Source: Amphiura filiformis (taxonomy: Eukaryota > Echinodermata > Ophiuroidea > Amphilepidida > Amphiuridae). From it: 64,000 nt of DNA. The notes under the pieces are model-generated. The model searched no databases. It worked only from the letters and a program-made list of their open reading frames with translations, and had not been told where the DNA came from. This document shows, piece after piece, positions 21,642 through 34,639 of the stretch (positions are counted from its first letter, which is position 1; each line of letters starts with the position of its first letter). The translations under genes and the position numbers were made by a program. Where the stretch lies: positions 12,027,701-12,091,700 of the forward strand of contig NC_092631.1 of NCBI RefSeq assembly GCF_039555335.1, written 5' to 3'.

Positions 21642-23351
21642 TCTTGTAATAAGTCATTGTAAGTCCCAAGTTTTGTTTGTACCCGTATCAGCCCTAACAA
21701 CTCCTTTATTTACATCATTACACCCTAAAAATATTACATACAATGGTTTCTGACATGTTCTAAGATACTTGTTGATGCATTATTTTGACAGTTTATTTAC
21801 CTTTTCCTTGCTAAAATGTCATTTTGTATCAATTTTTCTGGAGTGATGCAGCCACCATTTTTATTAAATACATACCGTACTATCGATGACGCAGCCAAAT
21901 TGTGTTTCAATATCAATATCTTTTATTAGTTTTCTGAGCTGAGGTAATTTTTTTAATAAAATAAATATAAAAAATAAAATAGCATGGGTATTTTCCTTGT
22001 TTGAATTTGAAGATTTTACCTGTAAAAAACCCAAACATTATGATGGTACTTTGATCAAGCCTGATCCCAAAATACTATTGTCAGAATTTGTACTTCAGTG
22101 CCTGTGTTTCTGGTAAACACTTTAGCAAAGATACATAAATCATTAAATGTTAGCCCAGCTAAATTGAAGCCAAATTTACAATCTAAAAAATGTTTTTTTG
22201 CATTTAGTGAAAATTGACGAGATCTCAAACCATGAAACTGAGGGCAAAATTGGTTCCCCTGGGGCCTGTCTATCTTAGTATCCGGTCGTGTGTCTTGAGC
22301 TCGCCACCAAAAAAAAAAAAGGTGGCGACGCTACATTTTGCCAAAGTCGACTCAAAACAAATGATGATATCTCTGTCAAGCAAGAAGTTATTGTCTTGCT
22401 TGTGGTCTCATTTTATTGCTAAATAAAATGCACTTTCAACCCTGTAAAAAGAAATACTTGAACTTTTTTTAATACTGACACTGTGCTTCATAGAATTCAG
22501 AATGGGCAGGGTGGCGGTAGTGGGGGATGTGGTGGTGGGGATGTGGTACACACAAACTCTATGGGATTGGTATTTTTTAGTGCGTAATCTGCTTCTGTAA
22601 AGGCTGTAAATTGGATTTGGACTTAGCATCTAAACGACTCACGGCCTTACAGCTAAACAATTCTACTAATTGTTTTTAATCATTTATGATTGGTTTAGTG
22701 AAGAAAATACAAACTTTTCCATACAAAACTACCCGTTGTCATATTAAACACTGTAGTAAGTAAATGCAGATGTCTTCAAAATCTGAAAGTTGCTGTAAAA
22801 TTTTAATTACTTATCCTATCATAGTCAAAGTAGGCCTATAGATTTTCTGAAGGGAAATTTGACGAGGAATCTAAATATGGACATATTTTTTCTGTATGGG
22901 TTACGGGGAAAATGTTTAGGTTCAAAATATGTTGAATTGTAAAAAAAATCTAACATACTTTGGGACACCCTATATTCTGAGATTACCAAACAGCTGTGAT
23001 TTTGGTTTCTTCCGAAGTAAGTTGGCTCTCCATTTCCTCCACCAAATGAATGTTGTTTACTTCCAGTTTATTACTGTAAGTTGGTAATAAGCAATGCATT
23101 GAGTGACCCATTTTTTATCAAATCTTTTTTATTCCACCCTGTATAACTTGCAGGTCACCCTGTATAATGAGTTGAAATGTATATATTGGAATTGCTGATT
23201 CCTTCAGCTTTCCAAAAATGTATACTTTTGCTAGTTTAGGGTTGATGATTGTCGAGATAATCTAATTAGAAACCCGGTTGGTGTAAAAATTCATAATATT
23301 TGTCATGTAACGCTAAGGGTGGCGAGTTCAGGACACACGGCCATCCACACA
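21642..23351. other. No gene; fragments with GGGACACCCTATA-type ends
   Basis: TTTGGGACACCCTATA near 22970 and CACCCTGTATAA near 23145-23170 resemble the ends of the mariner-like element at 7162-8778, so fragments of that family may lie here. No coding sequence is seen. Confidence 0.4.
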
Positions 23352-23800
23352 CAGTGATGCCAACGCTGCACCTTATGCGCACAATTGGGCTACTTGGCGA
23401 TCACTTGCCGGCGTTTTTTGCCGCTACTCAAAAAAGCATGCCGCTACTTGCCTAAAATTGGGCTACTTATTAGGCCGTGGCAGTAATTTGATGTATTCTC
23501 CTTTCAATTTAGCCGATTTATAAAGATTTGAGTCACTGAAGCTCGAAATTGCAATTACAATGGATTTTGTGACCATTTATTGATCGGTCCATAACTTCCC
23601 ATAGTACTGGAAGTTTTGAAGTCAAGTACTTTTCCGCCCAATTGGGTGATTTGCGTTCTAAATTAGGGTAAATCTACCCAAATATCCGGTATCGGGCGCT
23701 TTTCTAGGAAGTTTAAAAATTAGGCTACTTGAGACTCATTTACCGCAGCTTGGCGAGCCAATGTGCCGCGCCTTGGAGCTGAAAAGTTTTGGCAACACTG
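23352..23800. mobile_element. hAT-like MITE with 8 bp target duplication
   Basis: The ends CAGTGATGCCAAC and the inverse of CAGTGTTGCCAAAAC frame 449 bp. The eight bases outside are TCCACACA on the left and TCCACACT on the right, a 7/8 match of the length expected for hAT insertions. The interior repeats GGGCTACTT and GCCGCTACT. No transposase is present. Confidence 0.75.
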
Positions 23801-23914
23801 TCCACACTCACACACAGTTAATATATCGTGTTGTTGTGGATAGTAAGAAAGATTTATCGATCAAAAGCAAATGACACTTGTTTGAATTCAAAGACTTGTC
23901 ATTCGTGACAATCT

Positions 23915-24330
23915 AATGTCCATGACCATGAATACAGGACACTTCGCCCACAATGCACTTCGCCTACATGCCATTTCGCCTACGTGCCATCTCGCCCCCT
24001 AATTAGCTATTGCGGCAATGCAACGCAGAAGCATTTTGGATGTATACGATCGATGTGCACAGGATGTGTGTGTATTCAGATCGTACTATCAATGATGTAT
24101 TCATTAAATCGCCCCCATTGAATGGACGAGAATATAGTGACCACGTCCTATTGTAGTCTTGAGAATAGCCCGGTGTCGATAGGTGATGATTGTTTTTAAT
24201 GATGGTGCTGTGGTGATTTGAAGTTGAGAAGTATAGTTGTATTTCCCCCTCACCTAATTTAGCTATAGCGGCAATTAGAATAGTAGCTCAGTATTGCGTT
24301 TCCGAAATAAGGAAAGTATAGCGCATCAAA
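23915..24330 (+). repeat. Left arm of a distant inverted repeat (TTCGCCTAC.. family)
   Basis: CAGGACACTTCGCCCAC, TTCGCCTACATGCCA and CGTGCCATCTCGCCCCCTA recur inverted at 34090-34175, and similarity continues inward through GGATGTAT..CGATCGATGTG. The two arms are about 10 kb apart and enclose the T-rich tract and the CR1/L2-type LINE. Confidence 0.6.
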
Positions 24331-24359
24331 ATTTAATAGGCCTACGTTTTCCTACGGTA

Positions 24360-25220
24360 CCGCTTTTTTTTAATAGTCTTTTGGACTTTTGCATGTTTTC
24401 TTTGTTGGGTAATTTGTCATATTCTTCTTTTATCTTTCGTAATGTTTTTTAGTGTTTGGCTTTGTTGTTGTTCTTGGTTCTTGCTATAATGTGTTATGTT
24501 GTTTAATGTTTATTTGTTTTTCTTCGTTTGGATATATCAGAGCTTTGTCTGTGTGGGTTTTTGGTTATATATTTTCAATTTAGTTTTTCCTTTAATTAGT
24601 GTATTGTTGTTTATGCTTTTCTTTGTTTGGTGAATAATTTCTTTGTTTGGAATAGGTCTATGGCTTTTTGCTTGTTTTTGTTACGTTTCTAGTTATATTT
24701 TGGCTCGTTTTGGTTTGGTTATCCTTTTCTTTATTTTGTAATGTTTTGTAGCCTACTATAGTATAGTAATACTAATTTGGTACGATCGTATTGTTTTTTG
24801 TATATTATGCGTTTTTGTTTCTTTTATTTTGTCTGTATCAATTAATATTATGTCTGTCTGTATTTTGTACTGTTTCTTTTTGATTTTGTTTATTTGGTAT
24901 TGTTTTGTGACATGTTTGGGGGTTGGGCTTTTTTTGTCCTATTTTTGTTTTTCCATTTTTATGTTTTTCTTTAATTTTTTTTTTTTTTTTTTATGTATGA
25001 TTTTCTTTTTGGTCTTGCTTTCTTTTGGATTATAGGCCTTTTTGTTCTATTTTTATGTTTTTCTACTTTTTGTTATGTGTTATGTTATGTTTTGTTGAAT
25101 TCGTTTTGTTATGTGGTTCTACTTTTAAAAAAAATTTTTAGTCACAATTTTGTTTTACTTTTATTCGCCTCTTTTATTTGGTCTGATTTTATGTTTTACT
25201 GCATGTGTTCTTAACTTCTT
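24360..25220. repeat. Strongly T-rich, A-poor tract
   Basis: For about 860 bases the plus strand is mostly T with G, and A is scarce (many TTTTGTTTTT and TTTCTTTG words). The hydrophobic open frames it produces are a composition effect. No unit repeat is evident. Confidence 0.7.
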
Positions 25221-28200
25221 ATTATTATATTGCCACTTTTGGATGGATTTCCGTGGTTCCTGGTGGGTTGTTGTTGGCATCTGAGTCTGACTCAAGGGTA
25301 GGCCCTATCTGATCGGTATGGGTTGGGTCCAAGTTGGTCTTTTATAATTTTCCTTTAGCTCCCGCCGGATAATAATATGATCGGCAAGCTAATACACAGA
25401 TTGTAGGCGCTGGAATGAAATACCAATTTTCTTCGTTTGTTTGGCTCGCAATTAAAAGGGGATAATGCGATCAGTACGAGCTAATATATAAGAGCTATCA
25501 GTGAAAACTATCATTTAAATAGGAAGCAATTTTTTATGCAAATCACACATTATTGAAGGACCACTTCGTATGAAATGGGAATGTTTTGTGTAAGAAAATA
25601 ATGTAACAACAAAGAAAATTAGTAATTACATAAATATAACATATTATTGTCTTTCTCGTGTGCCCACGGACAAACAAAGTATAAAACGAATTTTAAAATA
25701 TGCATAATATTGTACTAGTCATATATTATAATGTTAGAGATGCTTTTGTATTTGTGTTGTGTATGTTGTTTTTTATTCTTTCTATCTTTTTTTCTCAAGT
25801 TATTTGTCTTTTGTCCTGTTTAATATAAATGCAAAATGAATAATAATAATAAAAAAAGGACCACTTCATATAACTTCCAAATCTGGGAGTTTGATAAACC
25901 TAGATTTGGAAGATACGTGAGGCTCTATGTCATGTGCACTTTATTCGGTGCATGTCGTATAATTTATAATGGTGTTGAAACTTTATAAAACAAACTGATA
26001 ATGATGATTTATATGTTTAAGCTAGTATTCTATGAGTGTCGTACTCATGCAATGCTATTATTTAACCGCTCTAAGCTTTTTGACAGTCGGACGAGTAGGA
26101 CCTTTTTTCTTTCTTTATAGTTACCAAACTATGCTTAGCTCAGAATATATGATCACTACTAGTATCTCACATGGCGTAAGAAAGACCATGAAGATGAACT
26201 GGTGAAAGTTCCTTTTCGGGTGGGCGGTTAGTGGACTTTCACAGTTTATCTTCCTTTACTGGCGAGAACTACTCTTTGACCGTTCCTCATTAGGGATTTC
26301 CCTTTTAACAAAGGAGCACCTGCGCATATGATGTAGCATAAACACCGTCAGCATGATCTGACTCGTTATACGCAATTGCTTTGGCTTCAAGTATTTAGCA
26401 TGTATCCTATATAATATATTTATTTGATTCAAATGCAAGTAAGGCTTTAGGTATTTTAGTCTCAGCTCAAACCAAAGTCAGAAAGTTTGAATTATTTATG
26501 TATATGACATGGCCATTGACAATACAATAACGTATCAAAGGGGAAAAAAGAATTAGGCCTAGGCCTCAAGAAAGAACAGGATTGAATAAAGAAAAATTAA
26601 GGACATAAGGAAAGAAAGACTTTGGCCATATGCCTGAAGTAGGAAACCGGGGGTTAACAATCTAATACGGTATTCGTTTATAGTTTGAACTAAGTGATTA
26701 CCGACGGGCCGACGGAGTACAAAACAAGCATAATTGGACGGGAAAGAGGAAAAAATGATTATAATGGGTGTACTGAAATGACATGTGAAAGACTAAGCTA
26801 AAACTAAAAGACCTACGCATTTACAGCTGCAAGCTAGTGTTACGTTTCTCTACGCAACATGTATATAGATGGTCGTCTCACGATGGAAGGGCCTTTTGAT
26901 GACCAATGCTCAAAGTCTACTCGGGCCCCCCCGGAGTCCTTCTTTCTTAAATTTCTTGGTGACAAGCTCAAAGTCGAATCCTTCCCTTATTTCTTGAGTT
27001 TCTCCTAGTATTAATTTAGTGTGCGAAACTGAACTGTCAAGAGCCGGGCCAAGAGATAAAACCATATAGTGCAGGCCTTCGATCGTTTTACATAATACGT
27101 TTCAACCCTGATCATGCTGATTTTTTGGCATTGTAATGTTTTAACATGTCCACTGAGTATACATTGGAATCAAATTCATTATGTTTGTAAGACATCGGGG
27201 CTACCCTGGGAAAAAATTTCAAATAAATGGAAACATTTTGTGCAATAAATGTGTTTATTGATATACTGAGCTGTGATTTAATTTGCAACTTCACGTAACT
27301 CGTTATTTTCCCCAGATTTGGAAGATGTAGGTTGTTTGGCTTTATATACAGGTATGATTCATTTTAAACTTCATATAACTCGTTATTTTTCCTAGATCCT
27401 GTTAACACGCGCTCCTGCCTAGGTCTATCAAATACCATACATGATTTCATTTTAAACTTCATATAAATCATTATTTTGCTCGTATTTTGCCTGTTCATGT
27501 GCGCACCGTCTACGAATAGGTCTTCCCTATCTAGGCTTATCAAACACCCAGATTTGGAAGCTATAATTACTCGGATGTCGTTTGCATGATCAGGCTGGGC
27601 ATATACACACAATTAACACTTGTCTAAAATAATTCCTTCCTTGTTTCTATTATTATAATTATTATCTTTCTTTCATTTATCATGTGGTCTTGGGAGCTGG
27701 CCTTTTGCGTGAAAACAATAAGAAAATGATGGGTCTTTGGATGTGTAGGCCTATAAGGGAGCACGTTATTTAAATACTAATAATATTTGACAAAGAATAA
27801 CCCCAAATTAAAATTTTACCGAAATCGTATTTTAGTATTAACCAGTTTTGCAAACATTTGCAACTTTTTTTTCTTCGCTTGCCTCCAATAGCGCTACGTC
27901 GCAAGCACAAAACATGGCCCGTATAATTCTCGGGTCTTAATCAAACTGAGAGCATACTTGACCCAGGACTCATGCGGCCGCGCGCGGGACCCGGCCTTGT
28001 CAAGGAAGGTACATCGGTGTATTCTGGCATTTTTGCGTGCTTGGATCACGATACCATTGATTGAACATAATCACACCCGGCGTTTTCGTGTAAGTGGTAT
28101 AGCTAATATCCGCCGTTAACACGCGGTGCAAAAATGGGGCATAAGTCACTGCACAGCACCCCACAAAATATCTCAAAGCTGCATGCTGCTGGCGTTTGTT

Positions 28201-28790
28201 TTGCTAGTCGTGCACATTTGTCTTTGAAAAATTTGGCAAATGTTTTTTTCCCTTAATTGTTTCATTAGGCTATGTCAAAGAAGATCTTCTCTGATTTAAT
28301 ATCTTATATAGGACTGCAAGTTTTAAAAGTTTTGAACATCTCAAACTTTATTTTAAGTGAGTTTGAACCGGTAAAATGAATGATTCAAGTTAATTAAATA
28401 AAACAAACAAAACTCATAAGCGCTTTTTTTGGCCATATTATATAAATTATTAGGCCATACTGGCCATAATTAATTTAACACTAAAAAGTATGAACTTATA
28501 TGAAGTAAGTAAACATAATTTGTAAAATAAAATAACACATATAATAGGGCCTATAATTGATTCTTTTGTTCATGAAAACATACCTGTAAAAATAAAATAC
28601 ATAGGCCTAAGGATTTAACATAAAAATACATTTATAAGGCCTAAATTTCGGACATATTAAATTAATTATTGTTCGTGAAAATATAAGCTAATATAATGTA
28701 AAAAGTGATGCCGATGATGGGAAACTTGGAATCAACTTTCATTAATACCCTTATGATTTTGTATCATAATTCAATGGCTTTCCTTCGTCT
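25221..28790. other. No gene; weak AGATTTGGAAG and TTCATATAAC repeats
   Basis: CAGATTTGGAAG and ACTTCATATAACTCGTTATTTT recur at 25.86-25.92 and 27.29-27.56 kb. A sequence related to 6.9-7.05 kb lies at 26.15-26.2 kb. GC-rich sequence at 27.95-28.17 kb resembles, weakly, the presumed LINE 5' region at 28.85-29.1 kb. No exon or RNA gene is recognised. Confidence 0.4.
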
Positions 28791-29694
28791 TCGTGTGCAT
28801 GGTACGGACTTACAAGCACAAAACATGTTTTAACACGGCCCGCAATTACAAATTTTTGTTGCGCACACTACCCGTCATCCAACACGCTGGCAAGTAAAGA
28901 CTTCCGCGAAATCGCCGGGTATGACATGGGTAAATCAATGGCACTGTGACCGTAGCACGCAACATATAGCCAGTATATTCCATTTCCGGGCCATTCCGTG
29001 GTTTGGCTGGCGGTGTGCAGGCACGCAGGGGACTTGTCAAGCAATCGTCGGCAGCAAATACCAGCGGTGTAAAAAGGGGCGAAACGCACAGCACAGGCCC
29101 TGCTTGCTGAAAATGGCCAAAATTTATTTTAAACATGACCTCTGACCGCGAGACGGTGAAGACGTGAAAAATTTCGCGGAGCCTCCGCTGATTTTAAATC
29201 ACCTTTATTTTTCGACTTTTAGTTACCATCCGCACCAATCCGCGTTATATATGTTACATTTTAACCTTCTCAATAAAGTTTTGGTGTTTTTAAGAATTTT
29301 TACGAATTTTAACCTTCGGAATTTTAACTTATATTTCTCGCACCCGTGTACCTGTGTATCCTACGTTGGTTGACTATACGGACACCATTGGAGATTCATT
29401 GGAATGAAAATTCATTTTTCTACTACATTGTTCTTCGAAAATTGTTATCACTGAGGTCATTAAACCACTTCCATCGGTTTCACCAAGACTCCAGCAGTCC
29501 TGTCAACGATTTTCTGCGTGTTTTTGTGTGTTTTTAACCTTGGACTTTATGCTGTGTACATCTGACCATTGCTTCGAAACCAACGGGACGCCATCTTTAA
29601 AGACCCCACCCACCTGTACCAAGACACCTGACGCCATCTTGTATCTCCCGACTTGATTTATTTTTCTTATTCTTAGGACTCATACTCTGGAGTA

Positions 29695-31011
29695 ATGCAT
29701 TCGCTACGTTCTTTGTTCACCATCTCAACACTCCTGCTCTCCATCTGGATTGAGCGGGACGAGGGTCATCATGTTTACAACTCGGGCCTGAATTGTAAGG
29801 TAGGATCCAACCACTTATTCTCTGGGTCTTCATGTATTTTCCCTGACGTAAGAAATGTTATCAGCAATGTTGTTAACAGCGATCAATTTGACCATGCTAC
29901 TCTTTTGTATACATCTTGTAAACTTCACACTCATCTTCTTGCAAGTAGGGGTTTGTTCCCCTCCATGTTTATTAATTTCCAACCTGACATAAAGAACCAA
30001 AGCATCATTTCAACTTCAAACTTGTTCACTTTGCTGGGTTTGTGTGGCGATATCCACCCACACCCTGGGCCCCTGTCCCGAAGCAGGAGAGGTAAGCGTA
30101 CGAAAAAACCCAAATTTCCATGCACTTGTTGTGGCAACGAAGTTTTAGACAACCAGCGTGCACTTAGTTGTGATGGTTGTGGTAAATGGACTCATACTCA
30201 ATGTGGTGATGTAAGTGATGATGAATACAACACTCTCACACAAGTAGTTGACTTTGCATGGCTGTGCCCTGCATGTGATGTGGTAAATTTTAATGATTCA
30301 TTCTTCAATTTCACTCATATTGAATGTACTAATTTATATGAAATACTTGGTGACTCATTCATAGGTAGTATCATGAAGTCAAATGATACAACGCCTCGTA
30401 AAAAAAAACCCAGCTCGTCCAGAAAGAAACAAAACATCAAAACAAAAAGGGCGCCCACAAATCACCCAACGTGCAACAACATGAGTAGTGGTGATGCCCC
30501 ACCCACCACAAAACACCATGGTGGTTCAATTATTTACATGAAAAAACCTAATGGTGATCCTGTACCCCAGATCACCAGACCTGTGTTACTCAACCAAGTC
30601 AATAAAACGGGTGATCCTGTTCACCAGATCACCAGTTCTGTGTTACTCAACCAAGTCAGCAAAACGGGAGACCGTGTACCCACGATCCCCAGACCTGTGT
30701 TACAAAACCAAGCCAATAAAACAGATACAGCAATGCATACTGGGAGAGCTAAATCACATAACAGCAAACAAACTTTTGGTTTAACCCTACTAAACATAAA
30801 CTTCCAGAGCCTGAAACGTAAGGTACCTGAGATACAGGCTCTCATAGACACCGAGCAACCTGACATTATTATAGGCACAGAGACGTGGCTTAACCCAGAT
30901 ATCAAAACCTGTGAAATCTTCCCGGAAACTACCAAGTTTTCCGCAAAGACCGCCATGATGGTTATGGTGGTGTTTTGGTGGCAGTTAAAAACATGCCAGC
31001 CCAGCTTTTAG
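29695..31011 (+). pseudogene. LINE N-terminal frame: GDIHPHPGP, PHD-like finger, endonuclease start
   Basis: Open for 438 codons. About residues 115-130 hold CGDIHPHPGP, a motif common near the start of such LINE proteins. At about 140-195 a Cys4-His-Cys3 pattern (CTCC, CDGCGKWTHTQC, WLCPAC) forms a PHD-like zinc finger. Three tandem copies of a 19-residue unit (first copy GDPVPQITRPVLLNQVNKT) follow at 30553-30723. The endonuclease begins with LLNINFQSL and reaches the catalytic TETWL motif before the frame shifts near 30940-30960; residues after that are out of frame. Confidence 0.75.
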
Positions 31012-31737
31012 ATGATCTAACAGTCGATGCTGAACTGTTATGGATCAAGCTCGACCTTGGTAAGAACTCTGTTATCTACGTCTGTGCATATTATAATCCT
31101 GATACGTCTATGGACTCCTTACATGAACTTGATAAATCAATTTCCAAACTTCATACAAACTACAGTACCAATTGTTCATTTTGGTTGAGTGGTGACTTCA
31201 ACATGAAAGATATTGACTGGGAAAATCACTCTGTCAAGCCTGGTGGCTCATTTCAAACAATGTTCCTACTTCCTGGATTTGTGTACTAATTATCATCTTA
31301 CACAAACAGTGAGGGTTCCCACACGTGGTAAAAGCACTCTAGACTTATTCCTTACCACAAACCCCACTCTTGTCACTCAAATTGTCACATTGCCCGGACT
31401 CAGTGATCACGAGGTAGTTAAGGTCATGTGTGACGTGAAACCCTGTAAAAAGCGCCAACCCAGACGCAAGATTTTTCAGTACTCCAAGGGCGATTTGCCA
31501 TCCCTTTGCCAAGACCTGGAGATTTTTGGGGAATCTCTGATCCAAAATTTACACAAAAACTCAGTCCAACAAAACTGGACTCTTTTATCAGAAAAAATTA
31601 CTGCTTTAATGGATAATTACATTCCAACTAAATTATCATCTAGCAGACATAATTTGCCTTGGTACAACAACAGACTCAAACGAATGAATCGTAAACTTCA
31701 AAGGCTTTACAATAAGCAAAAAGAAATCAAATTCTGA
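30975..31737 (+). pseudogene. LINE endonuclease, remainder, in two frames
   Basis: The frame at 30975-31289 carries WLSGDFNMKDIDW (GDFN motif); the frame then changes near 31250 and the second one (31213-31737) carries RGKSTLDLFLT and LSDHEVV (the SDH motif). All main apurinic endonuclease motifs are therefore present but not in one frame. A basic linker region follows to the stop at 31737. Confidence 0.7.
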
Positions 31738-31822
31738 ACAAGACGAAATAGCTTTCAAAACCTACAGAGCTAACTACAAGAAAGAACTCAGACATGCACA
31801 GGGAGATTACATTAACAACAAT

Positions 31823-33633
31823 ATGACTGATAATTTGCATCAAAACACAAAAAACTTCTGGAAGATAGTGAAGTCTAAGAGGATAGACAACGGAGGTATT
31901 CCACCACTTATACATGGTTCAAATACAACTGATAACAGCCAGACAAAAGCGGAAATACTAAACGAGTATTTCAAATCAGTCTACACACATGAGGACACTA
32001 CAAACATCCCAACTGAATCTGGGATACCTTTCCCCGAGATGCCACCCATTACAGTCACGTCAGAGGGGGTAAAAAAACTCCTTTCAGACCTTCAACCAAA
32101 CAAGTCCCCAGGACCGGACAAACTCCCAGCTAGAATTTTGAAGGAGTGTGCAGAGCCTTTGGCTCCCATTCTGGCTGCTATATTCAACCAGAGCCTAAAT
32201 ACAGGCCAGCTCCCCACAGACTGGCTCATGTCCCACATAACACCTATTTACAAAAAAGGTAGCAAAAGCTCACCTAGTAACTACAGACCTATTGCTTTGA
32301 CTTCAATCTGTTGTAAGATTTTGGAGCACATTCTTACCAGTAACATCATGTCACATTTGGATCATTACAATATTCTCGCTAACGCCCAACATGGTTTTAG
32401 AAAGAGAAGGGGTGTGACACTCAACTAGTCACAACAATCAGTGACATCGCAAATTCTTTTGAAAAAAATAAGCAAGTCGACGCTGTTTTACTTGACTTTT
32501 CAAAAGCGTTCGACCGCATTCCGCATACTCGTCTGCTTAGGAAAATTCATCACTACGGTATAAGAGGGAAGGAACTTGGTTGGATAAATACTTTCCTTAC
32601 CAAAAGGAAGCAACGTGTTACTCTTGATGGAAAATTATCCTCTGCTGTTGATGTCACGCCTAGTGTGCCTCAAGGCACCGTCATTGGTCCTCTGTGTTTC
32701 CTAATTTACATCAACAACATGCCTGAGTGTGTCTCAAATGGCACTAAGATCCGCCTTTTTATGGACGACGCTCTCATTTATCGGAAATAAATTCTGTTCA
32801 AGATACACAGATTTTCCAGAGTGACCTAGACAACTTATCCAATTGGGGCTCTGATTGGCTGATGTCTTTTAACACAGAAAAGTGTTACACCATGCATTTT
32901 ACATCCAAAAAATTACCTTCCATCACCCCTTATAAATTGTGTGGAAACACTCTTCAAGTGACACAAAGTCATCCTTATCTTGGTGTCACCTTTAGTAGTG
33001 ACTTAAAATGGAACTCACACATCAGTAAAGTCACAAAAGGATGCAAAAAGGCTTTGGGTGTTATCCGACGTAATTTCAAATCATGTACCCCGACGTAAAA
33101 TCAAGACTTTACTTGTCCCTTGTTCAACCTAAATTGAGTACGGCACCACCGCGTGGTACCCTAGCACCAAAAAAGCAAAATACCAGCTCGACATGGTTCA
33201 ACGGTCGGCCGCAAGAATGTGCCTTAACGACTACTCAAGAGACTCCAGTGTGACATCCATGATTTCTTCCCTTCAATGGACGGATTTGGAGACTAGACGG
33301 ATAATAGTAAGACTCGCCATGATGTACAAAATCAACTGTGGCTTAGTGGACGCCGACTGGGAACCATACCTGACCCGACCAACACGACAACTGAAACGCA
33401 CTCATCCATTTTCTTTTCTACAACCAAGAACCAGAACGACCATCTACTCAGACAGCTTTTTCCCCTGGACTGTTAAGCATTGGAATAATTTACCCCATCA
33501 CACATTAGACGCTCCGAACTCAAAAATATTTAAATCAAGGCTCCGCGACCTTTTGACGACACCGACATTACAAGTTAACTGCAGGTCATCCACCTCTGAC
33601 GTGATGCGGGAACCCGCTTTGTTGGAGTATTGA
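31823..33633 (+). pseudogene. LINE reverse transcriptase and C-terminal region, broken
   Basis: The frame 31823-32428 has NKSPGPDKLPARIL, SNYRPIALTS and QHGFRK. After a frame change at about 32410, VLLDFSKAFDRI (motif A), VPQGTVIGPL (motif B) and RLFMDDALIY (motif C, both Asp retained, Met in place of the usual Ala) follow to about 32790. YLGVTFSSDLKW (motif E) lies in 32862-33098, and the C-terminal region with a W-x2-L-x3-R pattern and HWNNLP occupies 33193-33633. Confidence 0.8.
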
Positions 33634-33660
33634 ACCAGAACCAGAACCAGAACACTTTAA

Positions 33661-34639
33661 GTATCACGTTATCAAGTTATTAAAAATAGGCTGAAAGTGT
33701 TAACAATCAGACTGCCATATTTTTCTTTATAATTATCTTCATAAAAATTCACGTATAACACACTTTAACACGAGTTATCAAATTATTAAAATGCATGTTG
33801 AAAAAATGCATACACATTATATTAAAATATTTAAAAATATTGTTATAATCACATCAGCACGGTGTGTTAAAAACCGAACATAATCTACACCGGGACGCGG
33901 ACGGTACTAGCTAGGGGCCTCAATTTATAAAACGCACACACACACACACACTCAATTTGTTGAATATTTCCGTGCATTCATTGGAACGAATCCTTGATCG
34001 TATAGTCTGCTACCAACACAGGAACACACGACCCTTCCGGTCACATCGATCGTCATGATACATCCACAACCGCCATTGCAATGCATTGCATTGCATAGGG
34101 GGCGAGATGGCACGTAGGCGAGATGCCGTGTAGGCGAAGTTGCGTGTGGGCGAGGTGTCCTGTTTCCCATGACCATGTCCATGTCAAGGACCCAAGGTCA
34201 TAAAATACCAATTTTGTGTATTCAGCTCCCATAGTCATGATAGTATCAATATTGGTTTTATCATTGAACAACTTGATCGAGAAGTCTATCTTCTAGTTCT
34301 ATGCACGACGATATATACGATAGTTACTGTGTGCATAAGATAGAGTTAGAACTTTTCGAACAATGAACAACGGCATGACGGCCATGCATGCCCATGACTC
34401 ATACATGGCATACATGCGAGTGACGGCTGGGTCTGGGAGCCAGGCAAAGTTTAAACATAAGCTTACCTATATATTCACCTAGGAAAAGAAAAATAGTACA
34501 GAGTAAGCTTCGTTGCATTATTATGTGCGGTTTGTTATTGACACTACATGTATTTCCAAGCCGAATCGAGTCGCAGTCGGGTAAAAAAAACAGGTTTTCA
34601 AACATCAATTTAGTCCCGACTCTTTTTTTCTGCGATTAT
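33661..34639. repeat. No gene; CA repeat and right arm of the distant inverted repeat
   Basis: A short (CA)n run lies at about 33937-33952. From about 33960 to 34190 the sequence mirrors 23915-24130: GGGGGCGAGATGGCACG, TAGGCGAGATGCC and GGCGAAGTTGCG, closing with GGACATGG-type words. The rest to 34639 is non-coding. Confidence 0.55.

Larger units (their letters stand above)
28800..33660 (+). mobile_element. CR1/L2-type LINE, nearly full length but frameshifted
   Basis: A GC-richer leader (about 28.8-29.69 kb) precedes an N-terminal region with a PHD-like finger, an apurinic-type endonuclease, a reverse transcriptase and a C-terminal region ending with TGA at about 33631-33633. A short 3' tail follows with CCAGAA tandem repeats, typical of CR1/L2/jockey-group LINEs. 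At least four frame changes or stops break it, so this copy cannot move by itself. The start of the leader is an estimate. Confidence 0.8.

Noticed and set aside
24829..25214. Hydrophobic open frames in the T-rich tract
   Set aside because: Phe/Leu/Val-rich frames follow directly from T-rich composition; no family resemblance.
28846..29145. Overlapping open frames on both strands at 28.85-29.15 kb
   Set aside because: GC-rich leader of the LINE; neither strand shows a recognisable protein.
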